A DNA stretch of 64,000 nucleotides, taken from assembly GCF_963583255.1 (NCBI RefSeq), contig NC_084814.1:16776464-16840463 (forward strand), written 5' to 3'. Source of the stretch: Pyrus communis (taxonomy: Eukaryota > Streptophyta > Magnoliopsida > Rosales > Rosaceae). Under the pieces are notes generated by a model, which saw only the letters and a program-made list of their open reading frames with translations, had not been told where the DNA came from and made no database searches. Positions 44,690 through 57,071 of the stretch are shown here, piece after piece (position 1 is the first letter of the stretch; each line of letters starts with the position of its first letter). Made by a program: the position numbers and the translations under genes.

Positions 44690-45590
44690 CTAAAACTTTT
44701 TTTTATTTTTTTATTTTTTTATTTTTTATTTATTTTTTATCATGAATATATCTTTCATTATATTAAAAACTAGTACAAGGTAAAAAAAAATAAATAAATA
44801 AAAAAAACAAAGGGAATAAACAACTACAGAAAGTAAAAGGTCCAAGCAAAATTTAGGGGCGAAAGATGTAAAAAAACAAACAATAAAAACCCTACTTTCC
44901 AGCAACAAAGACCACACCGTCTCCATCATCATATCCTCAAAGGAAGCCAAACTCTGAACCAAGAAAGTAGACACTAAATCCAAGTCTCATTCACGAACCC
45001 CTACAAATATATACAAACAAAGTAACATATGGGTAGAGAGTGAGGCTAAGAGGTATGTAAAATACCCAACACTTGTTCTCGATGGGAATCCGGCATGCCT
45101 GTTGGGAGAGGGGAAGTGAGGGAGGTAAGTGGATCTGATATCCAATTTCTGATCAGAGCTCGCTGATCTAAGCACATGGTGCGATGGGATAAAGTATCAC
45201 AACTAGGAGGGGGAGGAAGGAAAATTAAAAGACAAAGTAGTAAAAGCAAGCGAAAAACACTGGATAAGGGGCATGAAGCTCGGGATAGTTGAGACTTGGC
45301 TCAAGAAAAACTGATATTAAACTCAGGGAAGAACCGAAAAGGAAGAAAATTGGAAAAGGCGAAGGAAGAGGACGAGGGAAGTTGGGAGAGGGAAGGAACA
45401 ACGGAGATGAGAGGGGAGGAAAAAAGGGAGAGGGCAAAGGAGAGAGAAATTGTGAAAAACTCAAGAAAAAATAAGGAATGAGAGGTGGATGCCTCCGGCA
45501 CCCAAGCCAAGGGCTAGGGCCGGCGACGAAAGTTTCTAGGATTGTGTTTCACAGAGAGTTTTAGAGAGAGAAAAAAGGAGACTCTTTTTT
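44690..45590 (-). mobile_element. LINE-like element, internally deleted
   Basis: Read on minus, a 5' part with CTCTCTCTAAAACTCTCTGTG and CGTCGCCGGCCCTAGCC resembles the CT-rich 5'UTR of plant L1 elements. The 3' part TACCTTGTACTAGTTTTTAA then AATGAAAGATATATTC followed by an A-rich tail (plus T runs at 44697-44738) resembles L1 3' ends. No intact ORF remains in ~0.9 kb. TCTAAAACTT occurs at both sides (44689 and 45611) and is a weak TSD candidate. Confidence 0.55.
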
Positions 45591-45599
45591 TTTTTTTTT

Positions 45600-47291
45600 T
45601 TTTTACTCAATCTAAAACTTAATAGTTAGTTTGGTCTCATTGAACTCTATGTTAATTCTATCAACTTCTATGAGAATTGTCTTAGCCATGTAGCATTACT
45701 GAAAGTTTTCTCCTAAGGATATATAAGATTTACTCTACATTATATTAGATCTGAATTTATTCTTATCTTTTATCTCTGTATCCAAAATAAATAATGTTCT
45801 TCTTTCTATTCGCTAACATAATAATTCATGTCGAAAAGATTGATTCTAATAAATTAGATACTAAATTTACTTTTGATATGATCATCGAATGATAAACCCT
45901 TCAAAAGTCAAAGTCTAAGCTAAATTTTTTTTCTCTTTTCTCTCCAAACGCTTCAAAATATTTTCCTATAAAAGTTTAAAATCTTGAAAATTATTCTTTT
46001 TCTGTCGAGTATAATCCCATATAAAATGACTTTTCTAGAGTAGCCATAAATTATTATACTCTTGAATTCTATGCAACTTGCAAACAAGCATCGGAATGAA
46101 TATGATTACTGCTAAGAGTAGTGAATCCCATTCGGCTTGCTTTTCATTTTGTCCCCTATATCTACTTATCTTGGGTTTAACTGTTAACCATTTTGTGAAG
46201 GGAGATTGGGGCAAGGGAGATAAGATGAAAATAAAATAAATAAAAACTTGAAATGAAAAAAACTAAGAATTTTTTATTTAATTAGTTTTTTATTTTCACT
46301 TGGCCTATCGTTTCACATCCCACATGCTAGTAATTTCTCCACCGTTCTTTCCTCATCTCATTATTCTTATATGTTTGTACTCTATCACTTGGAAATAATA
46401 AAAAAATCAAACCACAACTGTGAAGTTTTTGTTGTTTTAAGTAAAGATAAATGAACCTCACCCTAATACAATGTCGAAAAATCATTAGAAGCAACAAAAA
46501 AATGAAAATAATAAAGCTGGAAAGAATGACCCAAAAAACTAACAAGAAAACTCAAAACTAGTGCACGAAAAACCAGTAAGATTATTGTAGTTTCCAAAAA
46601 ACTAACAAGATTATTTGCATTGCCAAAAATTTAGGGTTAGCTTTTTAATATTTCGAATAATAATGCAAAGATACTCTTAATTATGAAAGAGGTACGGGTG
46701 GGAAGAAAGATGGAGAGTGCAGCAGAGATGTTCAGCACTCAGCAGTTGAAAGGTCGGCATTTCAATATCTATCATTTCATTTCATGCTGATATTATTGTT
46801 AATTTTTTTTAGAACTGTTATTCACGTTCTAAAAAAAAAAAATTTTACAAACATTATAAATGTAATTTTATTTAAAAATAAAAAAATTTTAAATGCATAA
46901 TGAAAATTTTAAAATGTAAATAACAATTTTCAATTTTTATTATATATTTAATACTACTGTTATGTGAACAAATGGTTTGATCCATGCCTCCTGTTAATCT
47001 AGAGTCCTAGATCATGTAAGCTATTAGTTTGTTACTTGTATACTTAGAATATTCTCTCATATAATCTAATCCCACATAGGACTCTTGTTGATAATTTATT
47101 ATATAATTACCATACGATAATGAATGAGGTGTGAATTCCAACAATATCTTTTATCTGGTTTACGTTTCCCATCCCCAGCTGTTTGTTTCTCTTTCTTTGC
47201 TTTGCCCATTATCTGTCATGCAAAGTTTTAAATCTATCTTTGTAATAATGAAGGTTTTTGTTTTTATTATTATGTAGAAAAGTATGGTATC
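45600..47291. other. AT-rich spacer
   Basis: No gene recognised. About 46980-47150 (GTTACTTGTATACTTAGAAT, CACATAGGACTC) may be an old LTR relic, but no partner was found. Confidence 0.4.
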
Positions 47292-50200
47292 TGTGACAAC
47301 CCGTTCCAAATTTTACGTTTTTATTTTATTTTAAAAGCGTGAAATTACGAAATTGCCTTAGAGGCAAGGACTTTGACTTCTGTTGACCATCGTCTAGAGA
47401 GACGTATGACTTATTCTTTTAACATATTCTCGTAATACTCGTGGATGTGAATGCATAGGCGAAAGCCGTTTGCGAGTCCGGATTATAACTGTATAGTTAC
47501 GGACGTTCGAAATTGGTTATTCAAGGTTTATTGTTAATTAAATTAAATCCCCAATCAGAAATTGGTTATTTAAGGTGAAGCCCAATCAGAAATGGAGAAA
47601 GAAGAAAAGAAAAAAAAAAAAAAAAAAAAAAAACCCAGCTTTCCCGTGGGTTTTTCTAACCCGCGACCACCCATCTTCCAAGGTCGATTCCGACCAACTC
47701 CGGTGGAGTTTTTCGATGCCACCACCACCATCTTGAAGCTCTCATTCCCCTCTACAAAACCCACCCAAGAACCACATTGATTAACCATGGTATGGGGCTG
47801 TTTGAGGCCACGAAAGTTGACGAAAATCAATGGTGCTCCGGCCACCCTTTTCTATTTTCCGGCAAATCGGCAAAGCGATGGCCGATGCCACCACTTGGGC
47901 TTTGTAGCCCATCATCCCAAGAGCAAAACCCAACCAACCTTGACCCCGTTGGACCACCGTAGACGACGAATCGACGTCGGGAAGTTTTAGGCACCCGCCG
48001 GCTTTGTGGACAAAATTGACCATCTTCCGTCCACTTTTGGACTTCGTGGCAGGTATGAAAGTTGCTCCACTCATTGAGTGCGGCGGCGCGTGGCCAGTGG
48101 GCCGCCAATGCTATTTTTAGGCTATGTCAAATGTCTTGAATTCAGTTTTGTCATTTGAATGACGTAGGTTGATAGTTGGAACCTAAATTCGTTACGATAC
48201 GTTACTTGATAAAAATGTGAATCGATGATCCGACCGTTGGATCGTCACCAAAATTGGATACATTATAGTACGTAATATTTAAAGATCATAGGAATTTATG
48301 GATCGGGAATCCGACTTACAGATCTTCCTGAATTGGATTTGTAAGTTAGTAAAATAAATGTTCACGACCACTTGTTTTAGGCAATTGGCGGAGATCTGAC
48401 CGTTGGATCGTAATGAAATTTTAGTATGTTATTCTAGAAACATATTGTGGATCGTTGGGAGTTGCGGATTGGAAATATGATATGCGGATCTTCCAGGTCA
48501 AGTTATACAGGGTTGTAAACCCTACCGTCGATCTTTGATCGACGGTTGACTTCTAGTCAATGGGTCTCAAACTATTTTAGAATGTCGTTGAGGTTGTGTT
48601 TTATGTGAATTACGTATTCTTCGGATAAGAGTTATGAGATGTGATTTGATAATTGGTCACAGAGACCAATCATTCAGGACGTCTCGATGTGTGCGCTAAA
48701 GAATCATAGCGTGGACTTCAGGTGAGTGGATCTTTTCCTTTTTATCGTACATATTGTTGAGAGTTCTATCGACACTTTTAAATTGATTAGGCATATTACT
48801 TTCATATATATAATTATTGTGAATGCTTGAAGTACTATATGAACTACGAATGGCTTGATCCCTGTTTAGGGTACGTAGGCAGTCTAACGAGACGTTAGAT
48901 GCAGCCATAAAATATTTGAGACAAAAGCCTTGCTTGGGAAATTGAGTAATGCGAAGGAAATTGGTAAAGGCAAGTTTTAGTTTTATGAATTAGTTAGCTA
49001 AATTAGTGTTAATTGGGTCGTCATGGATAATTATCCCTGAAAATAAGTTGTTCGGGAGTAGGACGTTATTGATTGTACACTTCACACCGTATTGTTTATA
49101 ATTGAGAATGTTACGACATGGTTGAGTATTAGATTGCATCATGGTATATCAATATGTATATTACTTGCATATAATTATTGGGAATGCTTTCAAGTGCAAA
49201 GGTGAACTCAGGACACCCAGGTAAGTTCAGGTGAGTTTATGGTACTAGTTGAATCGATTGCGTTATAGCATGACTACAGTTATGTGTTAGACAACTTCGA
49301 TACTGTCGTACTGGTTGCCATGAGTTGCACATGTTATATTGAGATGCATTGAGAGCTCATAAACCTGCACTCCGGTGTTAGTGCTCCCGCCCGTGGCCAG
49401 GGCACAGTCCTTCACGTGATGTTCACCTCCCGCACCTTACGCTCACCTTGGATTCAAGGTAGGTGCACAGTCCTGTCGTACAGACCACTTTAGGTGGTTT
49501 CGACTCGTAGGTGACCCGCGATTATTCGCCCAGTCTTCACGTGATCGTAGCACTTGAGCGTATTTATTTACACCCAGTCCTGTAGTACAGACCACTTTAG
49601 GTGGTTCCGACTCGTGTGCAGGAATACTTATTGAGCTATTGGCTAGCCAGGATTGATGAGATATGGATAAGTCGTACAGGTCACTATAGGTGACTTCGAC
49701 TTATATGCTAGCCATGATTAATGAGATATGGATAAGTCGTACAGGTCACTATAGATGACTCCGACTTATATGCTAGCCAGGATTGATGAGATCTGGATAA
49801 GTCGTACAGGTCACTATAGGTGACTTCGACTTATATGCTAGCCATGATTGATGAGATGTGGATAAGTCGTACATGTCACTATAAGTGATTCTGACTTATA
49901 TGCTAGCCAGGATTGATAAGATATGGATAAGTCGTACAGGTCACTATAGGTGACTCCGACTTATATGCTAGCCATGATTGATGAGATGTGGATAAGTCGT
50001 ACATGTCACTATAGGTGATTCCGACTTATATGCTAGCCAGGATTGATGAGATATGGATAAGTCGTACAGGTCACTATAGGTGACTCCGACTTATATGCTA
50101 GCCAGGATTGATGAGATATGAATAAGTCGTACAGGTCACTATAGGTGACTCCGACTTATATGCTAGCCATGGTTGATGAGATATGGATAAGTTGTACATG

Positions 50201-50753
50201 TCATTTTAGATGACTCTGACAAAATATATCACTTTGTATTGATTTAGTTCATTTGGCCTACTTATTAATGTATGGCGGAGTTGATGGCAAACCGAGGTTT
50301 TGGTCATTTCTGAGTATGGTTTGGATAAATGTATATATGTTGTACTGTCTTATGGAAAACGATACGGGTTTTACATTTAGGGGCATTACTTTTAGAGAGG
50401 TAATAACTTTGGGAAGCTTGGTTTTATTGCTTACTCACACCTTCTGTTTGGTGCCCTCCAGGTTTTAGCTGCTGAGTTTGTATCGACAAGAATATGTGGC
50501 GAATCTTAGTATTGATGGGTATTTCTGAGGGTATGATTCTTACCCACACTACTGTACCTTACTTATGCTCTGACATCGCGTGTGAAATGGGTTCGCTCCC
50601 ACTCGTAGCGCACTCTGGTACTTAGACACTTTTAGATTCAAATTTATTCACTTTTTATACACTATTACATTTTATGGCTTCGTCACCTTCCAGGTGTCGG
50701 CCAGCACAACTCGATTCAGGGTCCAAGTGGACTTTTTGGGTCGGGGTGTGTCA
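47292..50753 (+). mobile_element. Tekay-type solo LTR, 3.46 kb (copy 4)
   Basis: Starts TGTGACAACCCGTTCCAAAT and ends GGGTCGGGGTGTGTCA, flanked by a perfect 5-bp TSD GTATC (47287-47291 and 50754-50758). No primer site, polypurine tract or coding region adjoins, so it is a solo LTR. Its right 1.4 kb is the reverse complement of the left parts of copies 1-3, including hairpins at 49475 and 49582 and CACGTG boxes. It is about 1.2 kb longer than copy 2, partly because of the 65-bp array at 49642-50226. A T/A-rich run near 47610 and CCGGTTGGATCG-type motifs are LTR features, not genes. Confidence 0.93.
49642..50226. repeat. Nine 65-bp tandem units with hairpin core
   Basis: GCTAGCCA recurs at 49642, 49707, 49772, 49837, 49902, 49967, 50032, 50097 and 50162, exactly 65 bp apart each time. 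Units alternate between GCCAGGATT and GCCATGATT variants over the first seven copies, suggesting a 130-bp dimer was duplicated. Each unit contains TAAGTCG...CGACTTA arms enclosing GTCAC-TATAG-GTGAC. Confidence 0.96.
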
Positions 50754-50758
50754 GTATC

Positions 50759-52326
50759 AATGGAATTTTAGATGCTTAATTCTTAAGGTTATTTTATCAA
50801 AAAATTTAAAAAGAAATTTTTTTTTACTCTATATTACTTGGTGCATGTCATACATGGAACATAATAAACTAAAAAAATGATATAAATACTATATCGAGTA
50901 ATGTTAGGGAGATCAAAATTTTAAATCAAATGATATGTTAATAATAAGAAATAAGCATGTTAATCGACATTTGATTAATAATTCAATCATCTACAACCTC
51001 TTTGGTTTGCAAATTTAAATTCAAAAATTTAGTTTTCCAAGCATACCCATAGTATATTTTATACTACAAGATGTGTCAAGTGATTATGATTACCTCATTA
51101 ATTAGTGATTTTTATGGTACTATGTTAATTCAACACATCACATGTCACACGTAAAATGTGATATAAAAAGGTAAAGACCATAAAACTACTGATCAGTACA
51201 ATTTTGAAAATTCTAGGAAAATTAATTTTTTTATCATATAAGTATACTATCTAATGTGAAAAATGATTTGCATACATCATTTTAATAAAAGAGTTTAATC
51301 CTATTAAATATTAACTGTATACATAATTTGTCATATGATACAATCTGTCAATATAATGCAAAAATATGATCTCTTTAGCGTTACATTTTAACAAAAAGAA
51401 ATCTCCTTTTACAGAAAAAAAAGAAAGAAAAGAAATCTCCTTGACATTGCACACAAAATTTTCAATGCAAGAATCATTCATATTCGTAAACATACCTGGC
51501 CACTGTCTCTTCATCTCTGCGTTTATGCTCTGGCTTTGCCGGTTTTGTTGGTTTTCAGCTCTCCTTTTGATTTTCTTTCTCGTCTTTCGACCTTTGATGT
51601 GATGAAATACAAATCATTGACTTCTCAGAGAATAACACGCTTTGCTGTATTAAATAATATATAACCTTTTTTCTGAGAATAGTACGTAAATCATTGATGA
51701 AGATACATAGTGTTCTTTTTTCTTAAAACTTATTGAAATAATTTGTAATATTAATTTCGTGAGCCCATGAAAAAAAGATTAGGATTTTCTTTTCTTGTTT
51801 TTTTCTTTCTCATTTTTTCATTCTTTTTCTTTGAATAATCATGGTTAAGTAACGTTAACATTTTATATTAATTTTTTATAAAAAGAAAAGGATAAAATAG
51901 AGAATGTAAAAGAAAATAATAGAAGAAAATGAAAAAAGAAGGAGAGATAATCCTAATCAGTGAAAAAAAGTACAGGCACGTGTACATACGGATTATGTTG
52001 CTTAAGATCTATACGAGAAGTTGTTTCGATCGATATTGGCAATAGGAAGTTGATGACATGGTATTGGTTTGGTACTAAAGTATTTTTATAAAAAGTGGAT
52101 ATAAAAAAAAAGCTGAGCTCAAAAAGGTGTTTGGTAAACACTTAAAAGCAACTTATTTTCACAGTTTTGGGAGAAAAAAATTGAAAACGTGAAACAGCAA
52201 AAATGAGCTTATTCTCACAGCACAGCAGAAACAATTTTTTTTCAAAGTACAACAATACCAAACCAACTCTATATACCGTTATATCATCTACTTATCATTG
52301 ACCATTTTACTTGCCTTTTTTTCTTG
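50759..52326. other. AT-rich spacer
   Basis: No gene. 51845-51880 contains GGTTAAGTAACGTTAACATTTT, a fragment related to the MITE arm at 53527-53704. Confidence 0.45.
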
Positions 52327-52470
52327 GAACTTTAACGAAAAACTCATGATATTGTTTACTTTAATGAAAAACCATATTTTTACACTAAAAAATCAATCAT
52401 GATACTATGCACTTTACCCTATTTTATTCTTATTGTTAAAACTCAAATTTTCAAAACTTATTCATTAATT
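52327..52470 (+). repeat. Dispersed ~160-bp repeat, copy 4 of 4
   Basis: Forward copy with GGAACTTTAACGAAAAACTC, CCATATTTTTACACTAAAAA and TTAAAACTCAAATTTTCAAA, matching the family at 4060, 21010 and 23550. Confidence 0.75.
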
Positions 52471-53526
52471 TTTTTTTTTTTTTTGGATGAACTGGTAATT
52501 TTCATAATCAGGGCAACAAAAATGAAAGCCCACGAATTTACTTGTCACAATAGTTAACTAAAACATTTTTTTTTTTACTTCTCCTTTTACCCCTATTCGG
52601 CTTGTTGCGAGCTCATACATTAAATAAGTCACTCAAGTCAGGTTAGAACTACTTTAATATAGAACGGATTTAAATTAAATTATAATTGAGGATTTGTTAT
52701 AGGTTTTTTTTATTAGCATTTTATATGATGTTGAATACCCTTTATATTAAAATTTAATATTAAATAACTTATATACTTTCTAAGCAATGATAATTTCGAT
52801 CCTACAAGGTTTTAAAAAACATAAGAAATTTATGAATACACCACAAATTACTTTTAGTGTATTATTTATCTTTTTCAGCTCTCAAAACCCCTCCCACCCT
52901 CCATTATAGAACAAAACTTTAACTAATGAAGTTACAAACACGTTGATTGAAAAAAATTATTTTTGACGAGTGGAATATGAAATCAATGTTTCAGAAGCTT
53001 CACATGAATTAAGACTTTATATTTTCATTGTTTTAATGATTTCAACGACATCGGTATTCCTATATAAAGTGAGAGATGAGTCTTTTGATGGTGAGAATTT
53101 AGGAAGAATCGGATTCGTTTGATGAATGATGAAACTTTAAGTAGTTTGAATCTGTGAATTACATATACTACACAGTGCAAAAGAATTACTACGTGTACAA
53201 AGTACCAACGTTATTTAATCTATACGCATGCGTTCTTTAAGCATTTCTAATGGACATGTGGCCTGCCTATACCAGATTTTATGGAATTATATCCCATCTG
53301 GATCAATCATTCATCGTCTATTGTGCGATCATAAATCATTTAATTTTTGTTTATTTAAAATTAAAGATAAATAGTATCTGATGAAAATTGACCACACGAT
53401 GTACGATAAACAGCTAGAATATGAGGATCCCTAGGATCTCCACAAAATGAATCTGGAGAGGATCCTGGCCTTTCTTTTGTTTCCATGGAAACAATAATAT
53501 TTACTTAGGAGGAAAATTGTCTGACC
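52471..53526. other. AT-rich spacer with a short inverted motif
   Basis: No gene. At 53421-53470, GGATCCCTAGGATCTCCA faces TGGAGAGGATCCT across a short loop, like one end of a common plant MITE, but its partner end was not found. Confidence 0.45.
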
Positions 53527-53704
53527 TCTGTTTAGGTGTCATTCCCATCCTCTCATATTTGTGCGGTCACGGTTAAGTTACGTTAACATTTTATATTGTT
53601 ATTTTTTTTGTCTTATTATCTCTATAAAAAAAAATCAATATAAAATGCTAATGTTGCTTAACCGTGACCGTACAAAATAGAAAGAGATGAGAAGAGCATC
53701 CAAA
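53527..53704. mobile_element. MITE with long inverted arms
   Basis: A left arm containing CGGTCACGGTTAAGTTACGT then AACATTTTATATTG is complementary to a right arm with CAATATAAAATGCTAATGTT then GCTTAACCGTGACCG. The arms are ~70 bp and the total is ~175 bp. I could not fix an exact TSD. Confidence 0.7.
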
Positions 53705-54183
53705 CAACAGAGTAGGCAATTTGCCTTCTTTATTTAAGCCTAATATGAATGATTAAAAAATTTATACTCTTTCTGTTTTTTATTCATGGGTTTTTTATTT
53801 TGTGTATGAATTAAAATGCATAAACAAAAACTGAAGGAATTGCAGCACCCAAGGGATAGACATCTCTTCCAGCTCTCTCCGTATGTCTCTCTGGCAGGCA
53901 CACATTGCACACATTGCACACACTGCACGCACGTCATTTTCTAGGCACATGATCATAAAACAAGAAGGATACTTCTATGTTTTTTTAATTTCTTGTTCAC
54001 TCTTTACTTAAAATGAATAGAAGAAGGATACTTCCATCATCTTTCATTTGTATTTAAGATGTGAAGATTGTGGAGTATATGTAGAAAATATAAGGTGTAT
54101 GTAAAAAACAAGATGTCTGTTGAGAGTGTGGGGTGAGGGGTATTTTGGAGGAATATATGGAATGTATTAAGATAATTTATGGT

Positions 54184-55287
54184 GTTGTTTGGGCCCAAAA
54201 TGTTATTGGGCCAAGCATAGGTTCGGCCCAAAGCTTTCCAAGTGTATTATGTGGGCCACCTGGTAGTTTCAGGCCGTTCAGCATGGATGGTCGAGTCCTA
54301 TCGGAAGAAGGAGTAGTTCAGATGAGCAAAGGGGGTCGAAGAAGTCCTGATACGATAAGGGGTCCTAGTGCAATTTGGATATTCGACCAACAATGAATAT
54401 GGCTTAAAAAAGGGGTGAGTTCAAAGTCCTAATAGGAGTAGGATTGGTCAAAGTGGAATTGGAACAGAACAAGAAGTCCCAATCTAGATATGATTTTGAC
54501 TCGATCTCAAAGAGAATTTGGTGCTATAAATACAAGACATCATGCAAAAATCGAGGACTTCCAATTTAGCACACAATTGCCCTGCCCAAACCTCTCAAAC
54601 AACTTGAGATTTTTCATTTTCTTTTTCCACCAACACATCTTCAGTTTGGATAAACAGCACTGTTGTCGTAGAATCAATCGACCAAGGAGCATCTTCAGTT
54701 TGGATAAACAGCACTGCGTTGAGGCCGACTGGTTATCTATCCAAGTCTCGGTCGAGAAGGGTTTTTGGATCTTTGTTGGCAGAGGTCATCTTATTAGCCT
54801 TCTCGGTGAAGTAAGGTGTTACGAGTTATGACATTAGGCACATTGAACACCGAGTGATTTTATGATTGGATACTCACAAGTGAGTTTCATAGTTCGACAT
54901 TTTGACGGCCGAACTACATTTACCATCAAGACATACATTACCTTTGAGTACTTGTGTCCATATAGTCTGGTGTTGATTCGACGTGCTTATACTCTTACGA
55001 ATATAATCACTGTGACCGAACCCAGCGCCGACGATTCGTGAACTTCGCAAAATTAGTAGCCTTGTCTTTAGGCTCGAGAATCCAAAGGCAGAGACTTGTT
55101 CCTTCCTCGATCGCAATTGCAAGATCAAGAAGTCAGCAACGCGCTCAACGCAACATCAACAAATTTTACTCCTCAGCTGAGCTCGACCAACGAGTTTGCA
55201 CGCCCTGCATTCAACCGAAAAACGTAGTGAGCTTATTAGTTACTCGGCCTGCGCGCCACGTAGGTTTTGTAATTTTTAGAGTCAACA
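54184..55287 (+). mobile_element. Isolated LTR-like block (~1.1 kb)
   Basis: Starts TGTTGTTTGGGCCCAAAATG and ends TTTAGAGTCAACA (TG...CA). It has a TATA-like GCTATAAATACAAG at about 54521 and a duplicated CATCTTCAGTTTGGATAAAC (54628 and 54689). GC content is above the flanks. The adjacent pentamers TATGG and GGTAT do not form a clean TSD, so solo-LTR status is inferred. Confidence 0.55.
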
Positions 55288-56125
55288 GGTATATTCAATA
55301 ATATGTAGTGTTTCAATATAACAAGCCTTTACGATATCTTTCATTAATTTTTAATGTGGAGTATGTGTAGGGATTTCAAATATTGTTACATTAGTAATTC
55401 ACCGATATGGGACAAAGAAACCTATTTATAACTTACTAGTACACATATACATAACACTCCTCTCATGTTAGACCATAGATGTTACTTACGCTCAACTTAT
55501 CACACGAGTTGGAAAATAAAATACTAGAGACAGCCTTGGTAAGTACATCAGCAAATTGACCTTCAGTTCCCCAAATGGAAAAGCAATGATTCCAGCATCC
55601 AATTCTTCCTTGATGAAGTGTCAATCAATCTCAACATGCTTTGTACAATCATGTTTCACTGGATTAAGAGAAATCTCTATAACAACCTTATTATCATAGT
55701 GTAGATCATAGCTTTCCTAGGTCTAAATCCAAGATCTTTCAACAACTTTTTCAACCACAACAACTCAAAAAAACCATTAGACATAGCACGAAACTCAGTT
55801 GCTACACTCAACGTCGCTACTGCCTTTTACTTCTTATTCCTCCAAGCAACTGGATTACTATCTACAAAAGTAAAGTGTCCAGATATAAATTGTTTATCAA
55901 TAATAAGGCCAGCCTGCATTTGTATAACCTTCAACATTCAAATGACCACTCTTGGAGAAAACTAAGCCTTTGCCAGAAGTTCTACAAATGCTTCAGAATA
56001 CAAATTATTGCATCTATATGAGCTTCATTAGGTGAGTGCATAAACTAGCTCACCACACTAACTACATAAGCAATGTCAAGACAAATGCGAGACAAATAAA
56101 TTAAACTCCCCACAAGCCTTTGATA

Positions 56126-56780
56126 TCATTCCTTACTAGTAGGAACCTGGTCTAGTAATAAATCCAATTGATAATTTTGCTCAACTGGACTATCAATAGT
56201 TTTACAATCCAACATACCATTCTTAGCCAACAAATCGAGCACATATTTCCGTTGAGAAAAAAAAAAAAAACCATGCTTGGATCGAGAAACTTTGATTCCA
56301 AGAAAATATTTCATCTCATCTCATCTTAAGTTCAGTAGCTAGATACTTTTAAAGACATTGTACTTCTTCCGTATCATCGCCAATCACTACCATATCCTCG
56401 AAATAGATAATCAATGCAGTTAGTTTACCTTTTCTCCCTTCAGAAACAAAGCATAACCCGAATAACTCTGGTCATACCCACTTTTTCATAGAGCTAGTAA
56501 ACCTCCCAAACCACGCTTTGCTTTAAGCCATACAAAGCTTTCTGCAATCTGCACACAACATCTTTCTCATAAGCCATCTCAGTGCCTGGCGGAAGATCCA
56601 TATACACCTCCTCCTTGAGATCACCGTGAAGGAAGAATTTTTTACATCAAACTCTAGTGAGGGCCAATCCAAGTTAGTAGCTAAGAATAGAAGAACATGT
56701 ACGATATTTATTTTTGCAACTGGAGAAAAGTTATCCTGATAATTCATATCATAAGTCTGTGTATAATAGTGAAGACTCAT
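56126..56780 (-). pseudogene. Degenerate Copia reverse transcriptase
   Basis: The minus-strand block YYTQTYDMNYQDNFSPVAKI then [10 protein letters not shown] matches the fingers/palm of Copia RT. After frame breaks and indels, MKYFLGIKVSRSKHGFFFFS then QRKYVLDLL follows. The stretch where YVDD should lie (about 56390-56440) keeps traces of the surrounding codons but is out of frame with both blocks. Non-functional. Confidence 0.8.
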
Positions 56781-56869
56781 TTACATCTAGTAGCTTTTCT
56801 CCTTTTTGGCAAAGGAACCAAATCCTAAGTGGAGTTTTTTTTTTTTTTAATTTTATTTTATAGAGATTC

Positions 56870-57064
56870 TATTGAATTTTGATGTATATTTACTTGATCT
56901 CAACAATTACAAGATGAAACATATATATAGGGAAGAAAAAGATCATAAGCCTAATTTTGCCTAACTTACCTAACTTGCTTGACTAACCTAACTTGCCTAA
57001 CTTTGAACAAGAAAATTGACTAGCCTAACATTATTCCAACATGTTTATTTCCTGCATTTTAACA
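56870..57064 (-). repeat. 3' LTR of young Copia
   Basis: 195 bp, identical by direct reading to the 5' LTR at 61601-61795. A CTATATATATG stretch is a possible TATA box on the minus strand. Confidence 0.93.
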
Positions 57065-57071
57065 CTCCCCC

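Noticed and set aside
45225..45510. Overlapping frames on both strands in a purine-rich block
   Set aside because: AG/CT-rich low complexity keeps several frames open; part of the LINE-like fragment.
47570..48108. Several 60-97 residue frames on both strands
   Set aside because: All lie inside the solo LTR, overlap each other and show no domain.
49642..50226. CRISPR-like array of regular repeats
   Set aside because: Units are contiguous 65-bp tandem copies without unique spacers, in a plant LTR.
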